Of a stretch of 59,134 bases of DNA, positions 27,023 through 35,347 are shown one piece after another (within the stretch, counting starts at the first letter, position 1; each line of letters starts with the position of its first letter). Source of the DNA: AV69 sp036498205 (lineage in GTDB: Bacteria > Verrucomicrobiota > Verrucomicrobiia > Chthoniobacterales > UBA10450). The stretch lies in NCBI GenBank assembly GCA_036498205.1, contig DASXIC010000132.1, forward strand, positions 1 to 59,134. Reading direction: 5' to 3'. The notes beneath the pieces were generated by a model. It did not search any database and was not told the origin of the DNA. It saw nothing but the letters and a program-made list of their open reading frames with translations. A program made the translations under genes and the position numbers.

Positions 27023-27526
27023 GTGCGACTTACGCTTGGCTGTCTTGTCGCTGCATTTCTTGCGAGCTGCGCCACCAATACCACGGTGAGTCGTAACGCC
27101 CCGAAACTGCGGCGAATGAACGTGCGTACTACGGCCTATTGTACCTCGGAACGTGGAGGAGGCGGTAAACACAACGCCGTCGGTATGTACCTCTCCGGTC
27201 GGAACGTAATGAGCGCAGCCTCCGACTGGTCCCGGTTCCCACTTGGGACACGCTTTCGTCTCGTCGATACTAATGAAGAATACATTATCGACGACTACGG
27301 CGGTGCACTCGTCGGGACGAATACCATTGACCTGTTTAAGAATACGCGGCGCGAGATGAAGGGCTGGGGCGTCCGTCACGTGGATATTGATATTTTGCAA
27401 TGGGGCTCCGAGGAGCAGAGCTTGAAAATTCTCCGTCCGCGCGCCAAGCATACGAAAGTTCGGCGGATGCTGGCAGCATTGAACAGCAAAAAGAAACCGA
27501 TGGAAGTCGCAGACAAGCGACTTTGA
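27023..27526 (+). CDS. Lipoprotein with 3D (Asp-Asp-Asp) domain
   Basis: About 167 residues from the GTG at 27023, which gives a compact signal peptide and lipobox (FLASC). The frame is open to a GTG at 26930, but that would overlap the divergent phosphoesterase start. The C-terminal part is a 3D/RlpA-like double-psi beta-barrel: VRTTAYCTSE, GTRFRLVDTNEEYIIDDYGG and TNTIDLF with the aspartates typical of MltA/YuiC-type domains. Such domains bind or cut peptidoglycan. The tail is basic. Confidence 0.75.
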   Translation: MRLTLGCLVAAFLASCATNTTVSRNAPKLRRMNVRTTAYCTSERGGGGKHNAVGMYLSGRNVMSAASDWSRFPLGTRFRLVDTNEEYIIDDYGGALVGTNTIDLFKNTRREMKGWGVRHVDIDILQWGSEEQSLKILRPRAKHTKVRRMLAALNSKKKPMEVADKRL

Positions 27527-27558
27527 TTTCCGACGCATCGCGCCGAAACTCACGCGCG

Positions 27559-28530
27559 ATGAAGATTTTGGTGGTCGGTGGGGCTGGTTACATCGGCAGC
27601 GTTTGCGCGGAGTCACTTCTTGACGAAGGCCACGCGGTTACCATAGCCGATAACCTTTCCGAGGGTCATCGGTCTGCGGTCGATTCACGGGCGGACTTCA
27701 TCAAACTCGACCTCGGCGAACGCGAGGCGACGTTTCAGGCACTTCGCCACTTCCGGCCCGATGCTGTAATGCACTTCGCTGCCAGCGCACTCGTCAGCGA
27801 ATCGATGGAAGATCCGTCAAAATATTTCCGCAACAACATTGCCAACGGCATAAATCTTCTCGATTCAATGGTCGCAGCGGATGTCCGGCGGCTCGTGTTT
27901 TCCTCAACTTGCGCAACCTTCGGCCCTCCCGAACGAGTGCCGATTGATGAGTCCTGTCCGCAACGGCCAATCAATCCATACGGCGAATCGAAGCTTGCTT
28001 TTGAAAGGATTCTTCGCTGGTACGACGAGATTTATGGGCTGCGCTTTGTCTCCTTACGCTATTTCAACGCCGCGGGAGCTTCCGAACGCTTGGGCGAAGA
28101 TCATCGCTACGAAACGCATCTCATTCCAAACGTGTTGAAAGTGGCCCTCGGAACTAAATCCTTCATCAAAATCTTCGGCACGGACTACGATACACCCGAT
28201 GGGACCTGCATCCGCGACTATATCCACATCCTTGATTTGTCCCGCGCCCACATCCTGGCTTTGAGCGCGCCGGGAAGTGCCTTTTACAACCTCGGCACCG
28301 GCGGCGGAACAAGCGTACGGGAAGTGATCGATGCTTGTCGGAAGGTGACCGGCAAGAAAATTCCCATCGCGGAAAGGCCGCGACGTCCCGGCGATCCGCC
28401 GCGCTTGGTTGCAGGGTCTGAAAAAATCAAGCAGGAGCTGGGCTGGTCCCCGCGATTCCAACAGCTCGATGTCATCATTGAGAGCGCCTGGAAGTGGCAC
28501 CTAAAATTTCCAAACGGTTACGGCGATTAA
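27559..28530 (+). CDS. galE: UDP-glucose 4-epimerase
   Basis: A 323-residue SDR-superfamily enzyme that interconverts UDP-glucose and UDP-galactose for surface polysaccharides. NAD motif VVGGAGYIGS, catalytic Ser (FSSTCATFG) and YxxxK (YGESK), substrate region RYFNAAGAS, and DGTCIRDYIHILDLSRAH. The frame extends upstream to 27400, overlapping the preceding gene, but the ATG at 27559 starts directly at the NAD-binding strand. No other gal genes adjoin it. Confidence 0.93.
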   Translation: MKILVVGGAGYIGSVCAESLLDEGHAVTIADNLSEGHRSAVDSRADFIKLDLGEREATFQALRHFRPDAVMHFAASALVSESMEDPSKYFRNNIANGINLLDSMVAADVRRLVFSSTCATFGPPERVPIDESCPQRPINPYGESKLAFERILRWYDEIYGLRFVSLRYFNAAGASERLGEDHRYETHLIPNVLKVALGTKSFIKIFGTDYDTPDGTCIRDYIHILDLSRAHILALSAPGSAFYNLGTGGGTSVREVIDACRKVTGKKIPIAERPRRPGDPPRLVAGSEKIKQELGWSPRFQQLDVIIESAWKWHLKFPNGYGD

Positions 28531-28598
28531 AGTCGGCGCCTGGCTGACCTTGTTTGGCAAATGATCGCCGTCTAAACGACGGTTAACTCCAAAGAAAA

Positions 28599-28624
28599 CG
28601 CCCGCCGGAAATAACCGGCGGGCG
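28599..28624 (-). terminator. Rho-independent terminator for the 28655-29056 gene
   Basis: A perfect 10-bp stem (CGCCCGCCGG / CCGGCGGGCG) with a 6-base loop. Read on the minus strand it is followed by TTTTCTTT, the classic form. It lies 31 bases past the stop of the minus-strand gene and may also receive transcripts of galE, though the T-run is only on the minus side. A second small hairpin (GCCGTC/GACGGT) is nearby at about 28567-28583. Confidence 0.75.
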
Positions 28625-28654
28625 TCGAATTTCTACGAAACAATCAGCTACGCG

Positions 28655-29056
28655 TTAGGGCGTAGTGGTTGTCGTGGTCGTGGTTTCTTTCGTTACCGTC
28701 ACCGGTTTTGTCAGCACCACTCTCTTGACGATCATACGATCACCTTGTTTGACGTAGTGAACGGTCGCAGGCATGTCGGGACGGATATCGCTCCATGCCA
28801 CAGTGTGACCAGCTGGGTCTACAATGGTTGTTTCGGGCGTATAATAATAACGCACCGGCTCCGCAGTTCCCGTGCGGAAGCTGAAGTAGTCATTTCCTGG
28901 CGAAGCCACAAATGCCCCTGTGCTTGTCGTCAATCCCACTCCAACCGGGCCGACATTCGCCCCTACAGAAGTGGTGGTTTGGGCCGTGGCGGCAGTAATC
29001 GCGAGCGCGCAAGCCGCTCCGATTGCCAACATTTTGCTTAATCTGTTGTCTTTCAT
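28655..29056 (-). CDS. Exported hypothetical protein with poly-Thr tail
   Basis: A 133-residue protein with a signal peptide (to about residue 26, TAATAQ). The body is short strands rich in Thr, Val and Gly, with a possible SH3/OB-like segment (ATVHYVKQGDRMIVKRVVL), ending in a run of Thr (ETTTTTTTTP). No known domain is recognised with certainty. It has its own terminator, so it is a single-gene unit. Confidence 0.6.
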   Translation of the reverse strand: MKDNRLSKMLAIGAACALAITAATAQTTTSVGANVGPVGVGLTTSTGAFVASPGNDYFSFRTGTAEPVRYYYTPETTIVDPAGHTVAWSDIRPDMPATVHYVKQGDRMIVKRVVLTKPVTVTKETTTTTTTTP

Positions 29057-29138
29057 GTTTGTCCTTTGCTTTGGTTAACGGATGCTCTCCGTCGTGACTA
29101 ATTTGGACTGGTCCGCGACGGGTCTTATTCAACCGCAA

Positions 29139-29154
29139 ATCCTATTCGTAGGAT
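29139..29154. other. Small UUCG-loop hairpin upstream of hisS
   Basis: ATCCTA, loop TTCG, TAGGAT: a perfect 6-bp stem with a stable-type tetraloop in the 155-base gap between the divergent exported-protein gene and hisS. It has no T-run. It may be a leader structure or chance. Confidence 0.25.
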
Positions 29155-29211
29155 GCCGGACAAGCGGCTGCATTTTCACGAACTTCGGATAAATTGTCGC
29201 TCCCTCCCCGC

Positions 29212-30450
29212 ATGCAACCGCTCCCCGGCTTTCGTGATTTCCTTCCCGCCGCATGCGCGGAACGCAATTACATCTTTCGCACATGGCGGGAGGTTGCCCG
29301 CCGCTACGGTTTTGTTGAATACGATGGTCCACTTCTTGAGGAACTCGACCTTTACAAAAAAAAGTCCGGCGAGGAAATCGTGCGCCAGCTCTATGATTTT
29401 GTCGACAAAGGCAACCGTCCAGTGGCGTTGCGGCCCGAGATGACGCCAACACTAGCCCGCATGGTAGCGGCAAATCACAGGACTTTTCGCAAGCCTCTGA
29501 AATGGTTCTCCATTCCGCAGGTCTTTCGCTACGAGCGGCCGCAGCGAGGTCGATTGCGCGAACATTACCAGCTCAACTGCGACATTGTCGGCGAAAAAGA
29601 GCTCAACGCAGACGCGGAACTGATTGCATTGGCTATTGATGTGGTGCGGGCATTCGGTCTTGGGCCGAACGATTTTGTCGTTCGCATCAGTGATCGTGAA
29701 TTCTGGACCGAACTGTTGAGGGTTGAAAAAGTACCGGCCGAACAATGGGAGGGAATACTCCAGGCGATCGATAAATCGGAACGTGAACCGCGCGACAAGA
29801 TTCGGGAGCGCCTCGGCTCGGTGGCCGAGCCGATTTTCGAGATCATGGAAAAGGGCGGCGACAGCGCCAAACTCAATCATGTCGTTGAGAATCTGCGACT
29901 TCGCGGCCTGGGCGATTTCGTTGAAGTGGACGTGCGGATCGTGCGCGGACTGGCCTACTACACCGGCGTCGTTTTTGAAATATTTGATCGCGCCGGAAAA
30001 TTTCGCGCTATTGCCGGTGGCGGCCGATATGATCAACTCATAGCCCAACAGAGCGGCGGCGCAGTGGCGTTGCCTGCTTTAGGTTTCGCCATTGGCGATG
30101 TTGTCATCGGCGACATAATTCGGGACCACGCCTCCGCTCGCGCACAGATGGAGAAAGCAGTCAGCGCGGAGTGCTGCCTGGATATTTACGTCGTGATCGC
30201 GAAAGAAGAACGCCGATCGAGCGCCCTTTCGGTCATCCAGGAGCTGCGCGATCGCGGTTATCGCGTCGAATATCCTTTCGAAGCGGCCAAGGTCCCGAAG
30301 CAATTTCAAACTGCGGAGCAACTGGGGGCACGATTGGCGATTCTTTTTGGTGACGAATGGCCGAATATCGTGGTTAAGAATCTAGCAACCGGCCAACAGC
30401 GCCTTGTCGCCGGGCAGGAGTTGATCGCGCAACTCGCCGTCGATCGCTGA
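29212..30450 (+). CDS. hisS: Histidyl-tRNA synthetase
   Basis: A 412-residue class II synthetase that charges tRNA-His. Motif 1 region YGFVEYDGPLLEELDLYKKKSGE, motif 2 FRYERPQRGRLREHYQ, HisA segment RGLAYYTGVVFE and motif 3 GGGRYDQL, then the C-terminal anticodon-binding domain (about 325-412). The complete motif 2 and the anticodon domain argue against the regulatory paralog HisZ. The HisA motif has Ala where E. coli has Asp, a natural variant. The ATG at 29212 is chosen over the TTG at 29194. Confidence 0.93.
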   Translation: MQPLPGFRDFLPAACAERNYIFRTWREVARRYGFVEYDGPLLEELDLYKKKSGEEIVRQLYDFVDKGNRPVALRPEMTPTLARMVAANHRTFRKPLKWFSIPQVFRYERPQRGRLREHYQLNCDIVGEKELNADAELIALAIDVVRAFGLGPNDFVVRISDREFWTELLRVEKVPAEQWEGILQAIDKSEREPRDKIRERLGSVAEPIFEIMEKGGDSAKLNHVVENLRLRGLGDFVEVDVRIVRGLAYYTGVVFEIFDRAGKFRAIAGGGRYDQLIAQQSGGAVALPALGFAIGDVVIGDIIRDHASARAQMEKAVSAECCLDIYVVIAKEERRSSALSVIQELRDRGYRVEYPFEAAKVPKQFQTAEQLGARLAILFGDEWPNIVVKNLATGQQRLVAGQELIAQLAVDR

Positions 30451-30516
30451 AAGACGAACTCGTTCGACCGCCTGGAACAGTAAGTGGGCCGCCGGCGATT
30501 CGACAGCCGGGTCGAA

Positions 30517-31275
30517 TTACAACGCTCGCTCGCCCGGATTGAGCAGTTTGATCGCGTCGCGCAATTCCGCCGCGCGCTCATAAAACTCGCTTGCAATCGC
30601 GCTTTCCATTTCGCGTTGCATAATCTCGAGCTTGCTCAACGGGCGTTTGGCTTGAACTTCCTCAAGCCACTCTTCAAGAAAGGCGATTTCACTGCTCTTG
30701 GCTGCCAATTCAGGAAAATTGGATCGCTGAAAAAATTCTGCGATCGCATCTCGACCCTTCTCAATTTCCCGCATCGCCTCAGCGAACTTGCCTTCATTTA
30801 GAAAAATCGAGGCTTTCGCCCGGGTATTCATCATTAACACATAGGGCCGGAATTGCTGAAAATTCCAAACCACTTCGTCGCGTTCGCTATGCTGCTCAAC
30901 GAAATTGAAAAGATCGAGATTTCGCTGGGTATCGCGAATTACGCCCGCGTACTCATTGAGCTGAAAAAAACTAATGTAGCGGTGATAGTATTGGATTCCT
31001 TCCTGCTGCAACTCGGAGCATTCCTCTGATGTTAGTTCGTAGGTATCCCCTGCTGCTTCAGCTAGCTCAGCGCGATTCTGATGGTAGGCGAGCAACGATT
31101 CGCAACCGTGTGGCCGTTGGCCATCGGGACGGCCGCTCGTTTCCATCTGGAGGACACCCAGGTCGATCCGAAGCTGTAATTTGTCACGACCATCGAAACC
31201 GGTGATCTTTCTCACCTTTATCATTCCGGGCTCGTGGGGCCACTCTTTCAAGATCGTGTTGATATCGAGGCTCAT
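30517..31275 (-). CDS. UVR (UvrB/UvrC) motif-containing protein
   Basis: A 252-residue soluble protein from the ATG at 31275 (an upstream ATG at 31314 is less likely). The N-terminal two thirds are of unknown fold (INTILKEWPHEPGMIKVRKI), with a helical, TPR-like middle. The C-terminal about 35 residues are a UVR motif (LSKLEIMQREMESAIASEFYERAAELRDAI), the coiled-coil contact element of UvrB and UvrC. Such proteins recur in Verrucomicrobia and Planctomycetes without assigned role. It is convergent with hisS. Confidence 0.65.
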   Translation of the reverse strand: MSLDINTILKEWPHEPGMIKVRKITGFDGRDKLQLRIDLGVLQMETSGRPDGQRPHGCESLLAYHQNRAELAEAAGDTYELTSEECSELQQEGIQYYHRYISFFQLNEYAGVIRDTQRNLDLFNFVEQHSERDEVVWNFQQFRPYVLMMNTRAKASIFLNEGKFAEAMREIEKGRDAIAEFFQRSNFPELAAKSSEIAFLEEWLEEVQAKRPLSKLEIMQREMESAIASEFYERAAELRDAIKLLNPGERAL

Positions 31276-31360
31276 TCCATAGAAATGATCGTTTACGGGA
31301 TGCGATCTTGTCAACGGTCAGGAATATTGCGGTAGGAGCTTTTTCGCCGAATTTCCGCAG

Positions 31361-32248
31361 GTGGAGAACGACATCGAAGCCTTCATCCGCTATCTGGCGG
31401 TGGAGCGCGGCCTATCGCCAAATTATCAGCTCTCCACCCAGCGCTCCCTGACGGAGTTTGCCACCTGGTGTCGTCGACGCAATCTCCACCACAGCGGCGA
31501 CATCACTATCGATCAAATCACTGATTTCCTGGCCGAACGGAAACGAAGCGGTCTGGCTGCATCCTCTATCAAATTGATTGTTGTTGCCCTGAAGATTTTT
31601 TTTCGATTTTTACTCGCAAAAGGTCTCGTGGCCAGGGATCCGAGTGACACATTATCCCTACCTAGGATCGAGCGTTACCTGCCCGAAACTCTCAATGAAA
31701 TGGAGGTTGATCGATTGCTGCAGGCCATCGACACGAAATCGCCGCTCGGATTGCGTGACCGGGCGATCGTTGAATTGCTTTACGCCAGTGGGCTTCGGAT
31801 CTCCGAGTTGGCAACGGCGCGACTGGAAAACTTCAATGTCGATGAGCGCATCCTGCGGGTGACCGGAAAAGGAAACAAAACGCGACTAGTTCCAGTGGGT
31901 CGCAAAGCCTGCGAAGCGCTAGCGACCTATCTGTCAGGCGAGCGGCCGAAGTTAGTCCGGCAAAAATCGGGCAGCGAGATTTTTCTCTCAGTGCGCGGCA
32001 CCAAACTTACGACAGCGCGTATTTGGCAGGTTGTGAAGAAACATGCGAAGCGCTCGGGTATCGAAGCCAATATTTACCCTCATTTGTTGCGACACAGTTT
32101 TGCCACGCATTTGCTGAGCAATGGAGCCGACCTGCGAATTATCCAGGAAATGCTTGGACACGCGGACATTTCCACTACTCAGGTTTACACCCACGTCGAT
32201 CAACAGCGGCTCAAAGCTGTTCATCGTAAATTTCATCCTCGCGCCTGA
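31361..32248 (+). CDS. xerD: XerC/XerD-type tyrosine recombinase
   Basis: A 295-residue site-specific recombinase that resolves chromosome dimers. The N-terminal SAM-like core-binding domain (1-85) is followed by the catalytic domain with Arg146 (SGLRISEL), Lys170 (GKGNKTR), His241 and Arg244 (HLLRHSFATHLL), His267 (LGHADI) and nucleophile Tyr276 (TTQVYTHV). All catalytic residues are present. Length and lack of mobile-element neighbours favour the housekeeping Xer role. The start is GTG. Whether it is XerC or XerD is not decidable from this copy alone. Confidence 0.88.
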   Translation: MENDIEAFIRYLAVERGLSPNYQLSTQRSLTEFATWCRRRNLHHSGDITIDQITDFLAERKRSGLAASSIKLIVVALKIFFRFLLAKGLVARDPSDTLSLPRIERYLPETLNEMEVDRLLQAIDTKSPLGLRDRAIVELLYASGLRISELATARLENFNVDERILRVTGKGNKTRLVPVGRKACEALATYLSGERPKLVRQKSGSEIFLSVRGTKLTTARIWQVVKKHAKRSGIEANIYPHLLRHSFATHLLSNGADLRIIQEMLGHADISTTQVYTHVDQQRLKAVHRKFHPRA

Positions 32249-32314
32249 AGTGACATGACATAGAGGAGAAAGGAAAGACGTGCGGCCCCTGCATCGGCCG
32301 CTACAATCCGCGCT

Positions 32315-34054
32315 ATGAAGCGTTTTCTGCTGGTGCTGCTGATTGGCATAACCGTGGTTTTGCTCCTGCTGGTCGGGCGGCACCGGCTGATTCCCACAGG
32401 CTCCTCTGCCGCGGCCCTGGTGCCGCAGGAGACCGCGTTCTTCCTGCAAATTCCGGACACCATAAAAAATCGGGAGGCGTGGCATCAGACCGACCTTTAC
32501 GCGCTCTACCGGGAACCAGCGGTGCAGGAATTTCTCAGCAAACCAGCAGGCCGAATGTTGAAGCAGGGTGGGCTAGTCGAGGCGTGGCGCGAGGCTGAAG
32601 CGCTCCGCATGCGCGAGGTCTTTCTTGCGACGAATACATTCGACACGCTCCGGTTGGTCGGGGGGTTCGAGTTTGGATGCGATCAAAAAGCGGCAACCGG
32701 CATTATCGAAACATGGAAATTGCGCTTGATGGCAAGATTTCCCGGTGCGCAACGCACCACCATTGAATACGAGAAGCATTCACTGGACGTGATCACCGCC
32801 GGCATTTCGGTGGCATCGAGCTTTGCCGGCAATCGGTTTTTGGTGGCGTCCAACGTTGATGATTTGAAGACGATCCTGGATCGGATCGATCATCGCGCCA
32901 AAACACCTGCCCTGGATTCCGACGAGAATTTCCGCGCCGCGATGAAGCAGATGCCAGCAAAATGTGGCTGGATGTTTTATCTCCAACCGAAACAGCTGGT
33001 GCAGAAACTGGCTTCACTGCGCGCGCAAAATGGCCGATCGGGTGAGGAAACCATCCTGGAGCGTATCCAGAGCTTCTCACACGCCATGACCTTTGAAGGA
33101 GGAAAAATCAAAGATGTGGAGTTCACAGCCATGCCGCGATTGATTGATGGAAAATTGACGCGCGACACATTGTCGAACGCCTCAGCTGACACTTTTCTCT
33201 ACATCGCCTCGCTTTTTAATCTTCAGCAGCAAATCGATTGGACTCAACAATCGAGCCGGGCGCCGATCCTGCAGCAATTAACCGGGGCATTGAGCGGGGC
33301 CGGCATTACGCCTGACGATTGGAAGAAAGCATTTGGTGACGAGATTTCAGTGCTGGGAGATTGGCCGGCAAACACGCGAATGCCCACCGCAGTGGCAACG
33401 CTCGCTGTTCGCGACGCCATCCGCGCGGGAAAGATTGTTCGTGCGATAGCCGAAACGTACGGGTGGCGATCTGCTGCGCTCAACAACGTGCAGTATTTCA
33501 GCGCAACCTCCGGAGTAGGCGGACTGGCGATCAGCCCGACCGTGGCCGTCACTGAGCACATGTTGATTTTTGGAATTGATCCGGCGGGCGTCAGACGCGC
33601 CGCTGCTCAGCAGCCGAACGCAAGTCCATTAACAACAACCACCGGTTTTAAAACCTCTGTTAAAGCCGTGCCGGAGCCGCAACAAATGTTTTTCTACCTC
33701 GACCTGGTGATGTTGTATTCGCGGCTCGACGCGACGCTGCGGCCAATCCTGCAAATGGCCGCCGCATTTGTACCAGGATTTGCCGAGGGGGTGGATGCGG
33801 CAAAACTGCCGGCGGTGGAAGTTGTTACTCGCCATCTAAGTCCCGTGGTGGCGGCCCAATCCTATACGGGTGGAGGGTACCGATCCGAATCGATTGGAAC
33901 CATTACCGTTGGCCAAACTATCGGAGTCGCGGCTGCGGCATGGATAGGGGTTCTGGCTCTGAAAAATGAGACTGGAACTGTCCTAAAAGGTCTCGCGCCA
34001 TCATCTTCGCCAACCCCTTCGGGTTCAGCGTTAAGCCCATCAGCCACCCCGTAA
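32315..34054 (+). CDS. DUF3352-like hypothetical membrane-anchored protein
   Basis: A 579-residue protein with an N-terminal TM anchor (LLVLLIGITVVLLLLV) and a large extracytoplasmic part. The repeated layout, with ALVPQETAFFLQIPD near the start and GWMFYLQPKQLVQKL later, resembles DUF3352-family proteins whose function is unknown. A Ser/Pro-rich tail closes the chain. A weaker TM-like segment (TVGQTIGVAAAAWIGVLAL) is near residue 540. No enzymatic motif is seen. Confidence 0.55.
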   Translation: MKRFLLVLLIGITVVLLLLVGRHRLIPTGSSAAALVPQETAFFLQIPDTIKNREAWHQTDLYALYREPAVQEFLSKPAGRMLKQGGLVEAWREAEALRMREVFLATNTFDTLRLVGGFEFGCDQKAATGIIETWKLRLMARFPGAQRTTIEYEKHSLDVITAGISVASSFAGNRFLVASNVDDLKTILDRIDHRAKTPALDSDENFRAAMKQMPAKCGWMFYLQPKQLVQKLASLRAQNGRSGEETILERIQSFSHAMTFEGGKIKDVEFTAMPRLIDGKLTRDTLSNASADTFLYIASLFNLQQQIDWTQQSSRAPILQQLTGALSGAGITPDDWKKAFGDEISVLGDWPANTRMPTAVATLAVRDAIRAGKIVRAIAETYGWRSAALNNVQYFSATSGVGGLAISPTVAVTEHMLIFGIDPAGVRRAAAQQPNASPLTTTTGFKTSVKAVPEPQQMFFYLDLVMLYSRLDATLRPILQMAAAFVPGFAEGVDAAKLPAVEVVTRHLSPVVAAQSYTGGGYRSESIGTITVGQTIGVAAAAWIGVLALKNETGTVLKGLAPSSSPTPSGSALSPSATP

Positions 34055-34143
34055 ACCGCGACACTTCGGCGCGGCAATATTGGGCTCCGCCCGGGGTGAG
34101 AATTGTGCTGCCATTTCACAAATTTATGCTACAGTTCGCGCCT

Positions 34144-34458
34144 ATGGCTATTCTCAAGAAAAACGCATTTTCTCGCCGGGTTCCCGATCTTGTTACCGAG
34201 GAACTCGTCGCTGTGCTTTCGCGGAGGGCGTCATTCGAGTTTAAGCAACTCTTCGACATCGTCCACGAAAACCTCCGTGCTCGGAACGCTGCCAGCGGCG
34301 GTGAGGAAATGCTTCGGCTGCGCGCCTACGAAAAATTGCAAAATCTGGTTGCACGTGGCGCGGTGAAGAAGAATGGCAAAAAATACAAGGGGCTCCCCTC
34401 GGCTTTGGCCAGCGCAATCGCGCCGCAAAACGGTCACATTCCGGCTGGCGTAAAGTAA
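34144..34458 (+). CDS. Small hypothetical helical protein
   Basis: A 104-residue, basic, soluble protein from the ATG at 34144; the frame extends upstream to 34096 without support. The pattern LTEELVAVLSRRASFEFKQLFDIV and LRLRAYEKLQNLVARGAVKKNGKKYKGL suggests a winged-helix-like fold, but no family is recognised. It ends 21 bases before nuoA, so may be cotranscribed. Confidence 0.55.
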   Translation: MAILKKNAFSRRVPDLVTEELVAVLSRRASFEFKQLFDIVHENLRARNAASGGEEMLRLRAYEKLQNLVARGAVKKNGKKYKGLPSALASAIAPQNGHIPAGVK

Positions 34459-34479
34459 GCGGTTCGGGGGCGTTTTCGC

Positions 34480-34848
34480 ATGCTGCGGGAATACCTGCCG
34501 GTTCTGCTTCAGATTATTGTCGCGGTCGGCTTTGCCATCTCCGCTTTGGTGGTCAGCATGATTCTTGGCAAAAGCGGCCGGCGAAACAGTGTTAAAGATT
34601 CAGCCTATGAATGCGGTATGGTGCCGCAGGGGGAGGTTCAGCCGCGTTTCAGCGTGAAATTTTACCTGGTCGCGATGCTGTTCATTCTCTTCGACCTGGA
34701 GATTGTGTTTATGTACCCGTGGGCGGTAGTTTATCGAGAGAGCATCGGCCACAGCTCCGTCATTTTCTGGAGCATGTTGAGTTTCATTTCCTTGTTGATG
34801 GTCGGGTATATTTACGCCCTGCGAAAAGGGGTTCTCGACTGGAAATAA
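34480..34848 (+). CDS. nuoA: NADH-quinone oxidoreductase subunit A (NuoA), solitary
   Basis: A 122-residue membrane subunit of respiratory complex I with three TM helices. Signature: YECGMVPQGEVQPRF followed by VKFYLVAMLFILFDLEIVFMYPW, fully typical. The neighbours are not nuo genes: nuoB does not follow, and the next gene codes for a Dabb protein. The rest of complex I must be elsewhere, or this is an extra copy. Confidence 0.92.
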   Translation: MLREYLPVLLQIIVAVGFAISALVVSMILGKSGRRNSVKDSAYECGMVPQGEVQPRFSVKFYLVAMLFILFDLEIVFMYPWAVVYRESIGHSSVIFWSMLSFISLLMVGYIYALRKGVLDWK

Positions 34849-34961
34849 TGGCCCGGCAGTCAACTTGTAGGCATGCACTTGGACCACAATTTCTCGTTGG
34901 AAAATGCTGCCAGTTTCGTCCTTGCGCGACTTCGCCAGACCGCATAAAAGCTTGAGCCCCC

Positions 34962-35279
34962 ATGGTCCATCATCTTGTTCTTTATAAGCTCAAATCCGAG
35001 GTGACTCCTGCGCGGGTGGAAGAAATGATGATGAACACGCGGATGCAGTTGTTGAAAATCCCGGAAGTCCTCAGCATCAAGTGCGGGAAACGCATCGATT
35101 CGGAAATGACGTGGCCATTTTTTATCGCGATCGATTTCGAGTCGATGGACAAATACGCTATTTTTCGGGAAGATCCGATCTTCGTAAAATTCAATGAGGA
35201 CATCATCAAGCCGAACACGGCGGAGGCGCTGACGCTCGATTTCGAGATGGATCCAGGCAAAGACGTTCGATTCTCCTAA
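34962..35279 (+). CDS. Dabb (stress-responsive alpha/beta barrel) domain protein
   Basis: A 105-residue single-domain protein of the dimeric alpha-beta barrel family. Pattern: MVHHLVLYKLKSEVTPARVEEMM, DFESMDKYAIFREDPIF and a final KFNEDIIKP segment, all typical. Role unknown; family members bind small ligands or are stress-induced. It lies 113 bases after nuoA and 68 before the glycosyltransferase gene. Confidence 0.8.
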   Translation: MVHHLVLYKLKSEVTPARVEEMMMNTRMQLLKIPEVLSIKCGKRIDSEMTWPFFIAIDFESMDKYAIFREDPIFVKFNEDIIKPNTAEALTLDFEMDPGKDVRFS

Positions 35280-35347
35280 AGAGACGCCTTTCGCCAGGCC
35301 GATAGTGTGGAGCAGATGCCTCCGCATTCTTCAACTCGAAGTCCGCA

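Noticed and set aside
29212..30450. HisZ instead of HisRS
   Set aside because: The complete motif 2 and the C-terminal anticodon-binding domain are present and no hisG is adjacent.
31361..32248. Phage or element integrase
   Set aside because: The protein has Xer length and motifs; no att sites, tRNA or phage genes are nearby.
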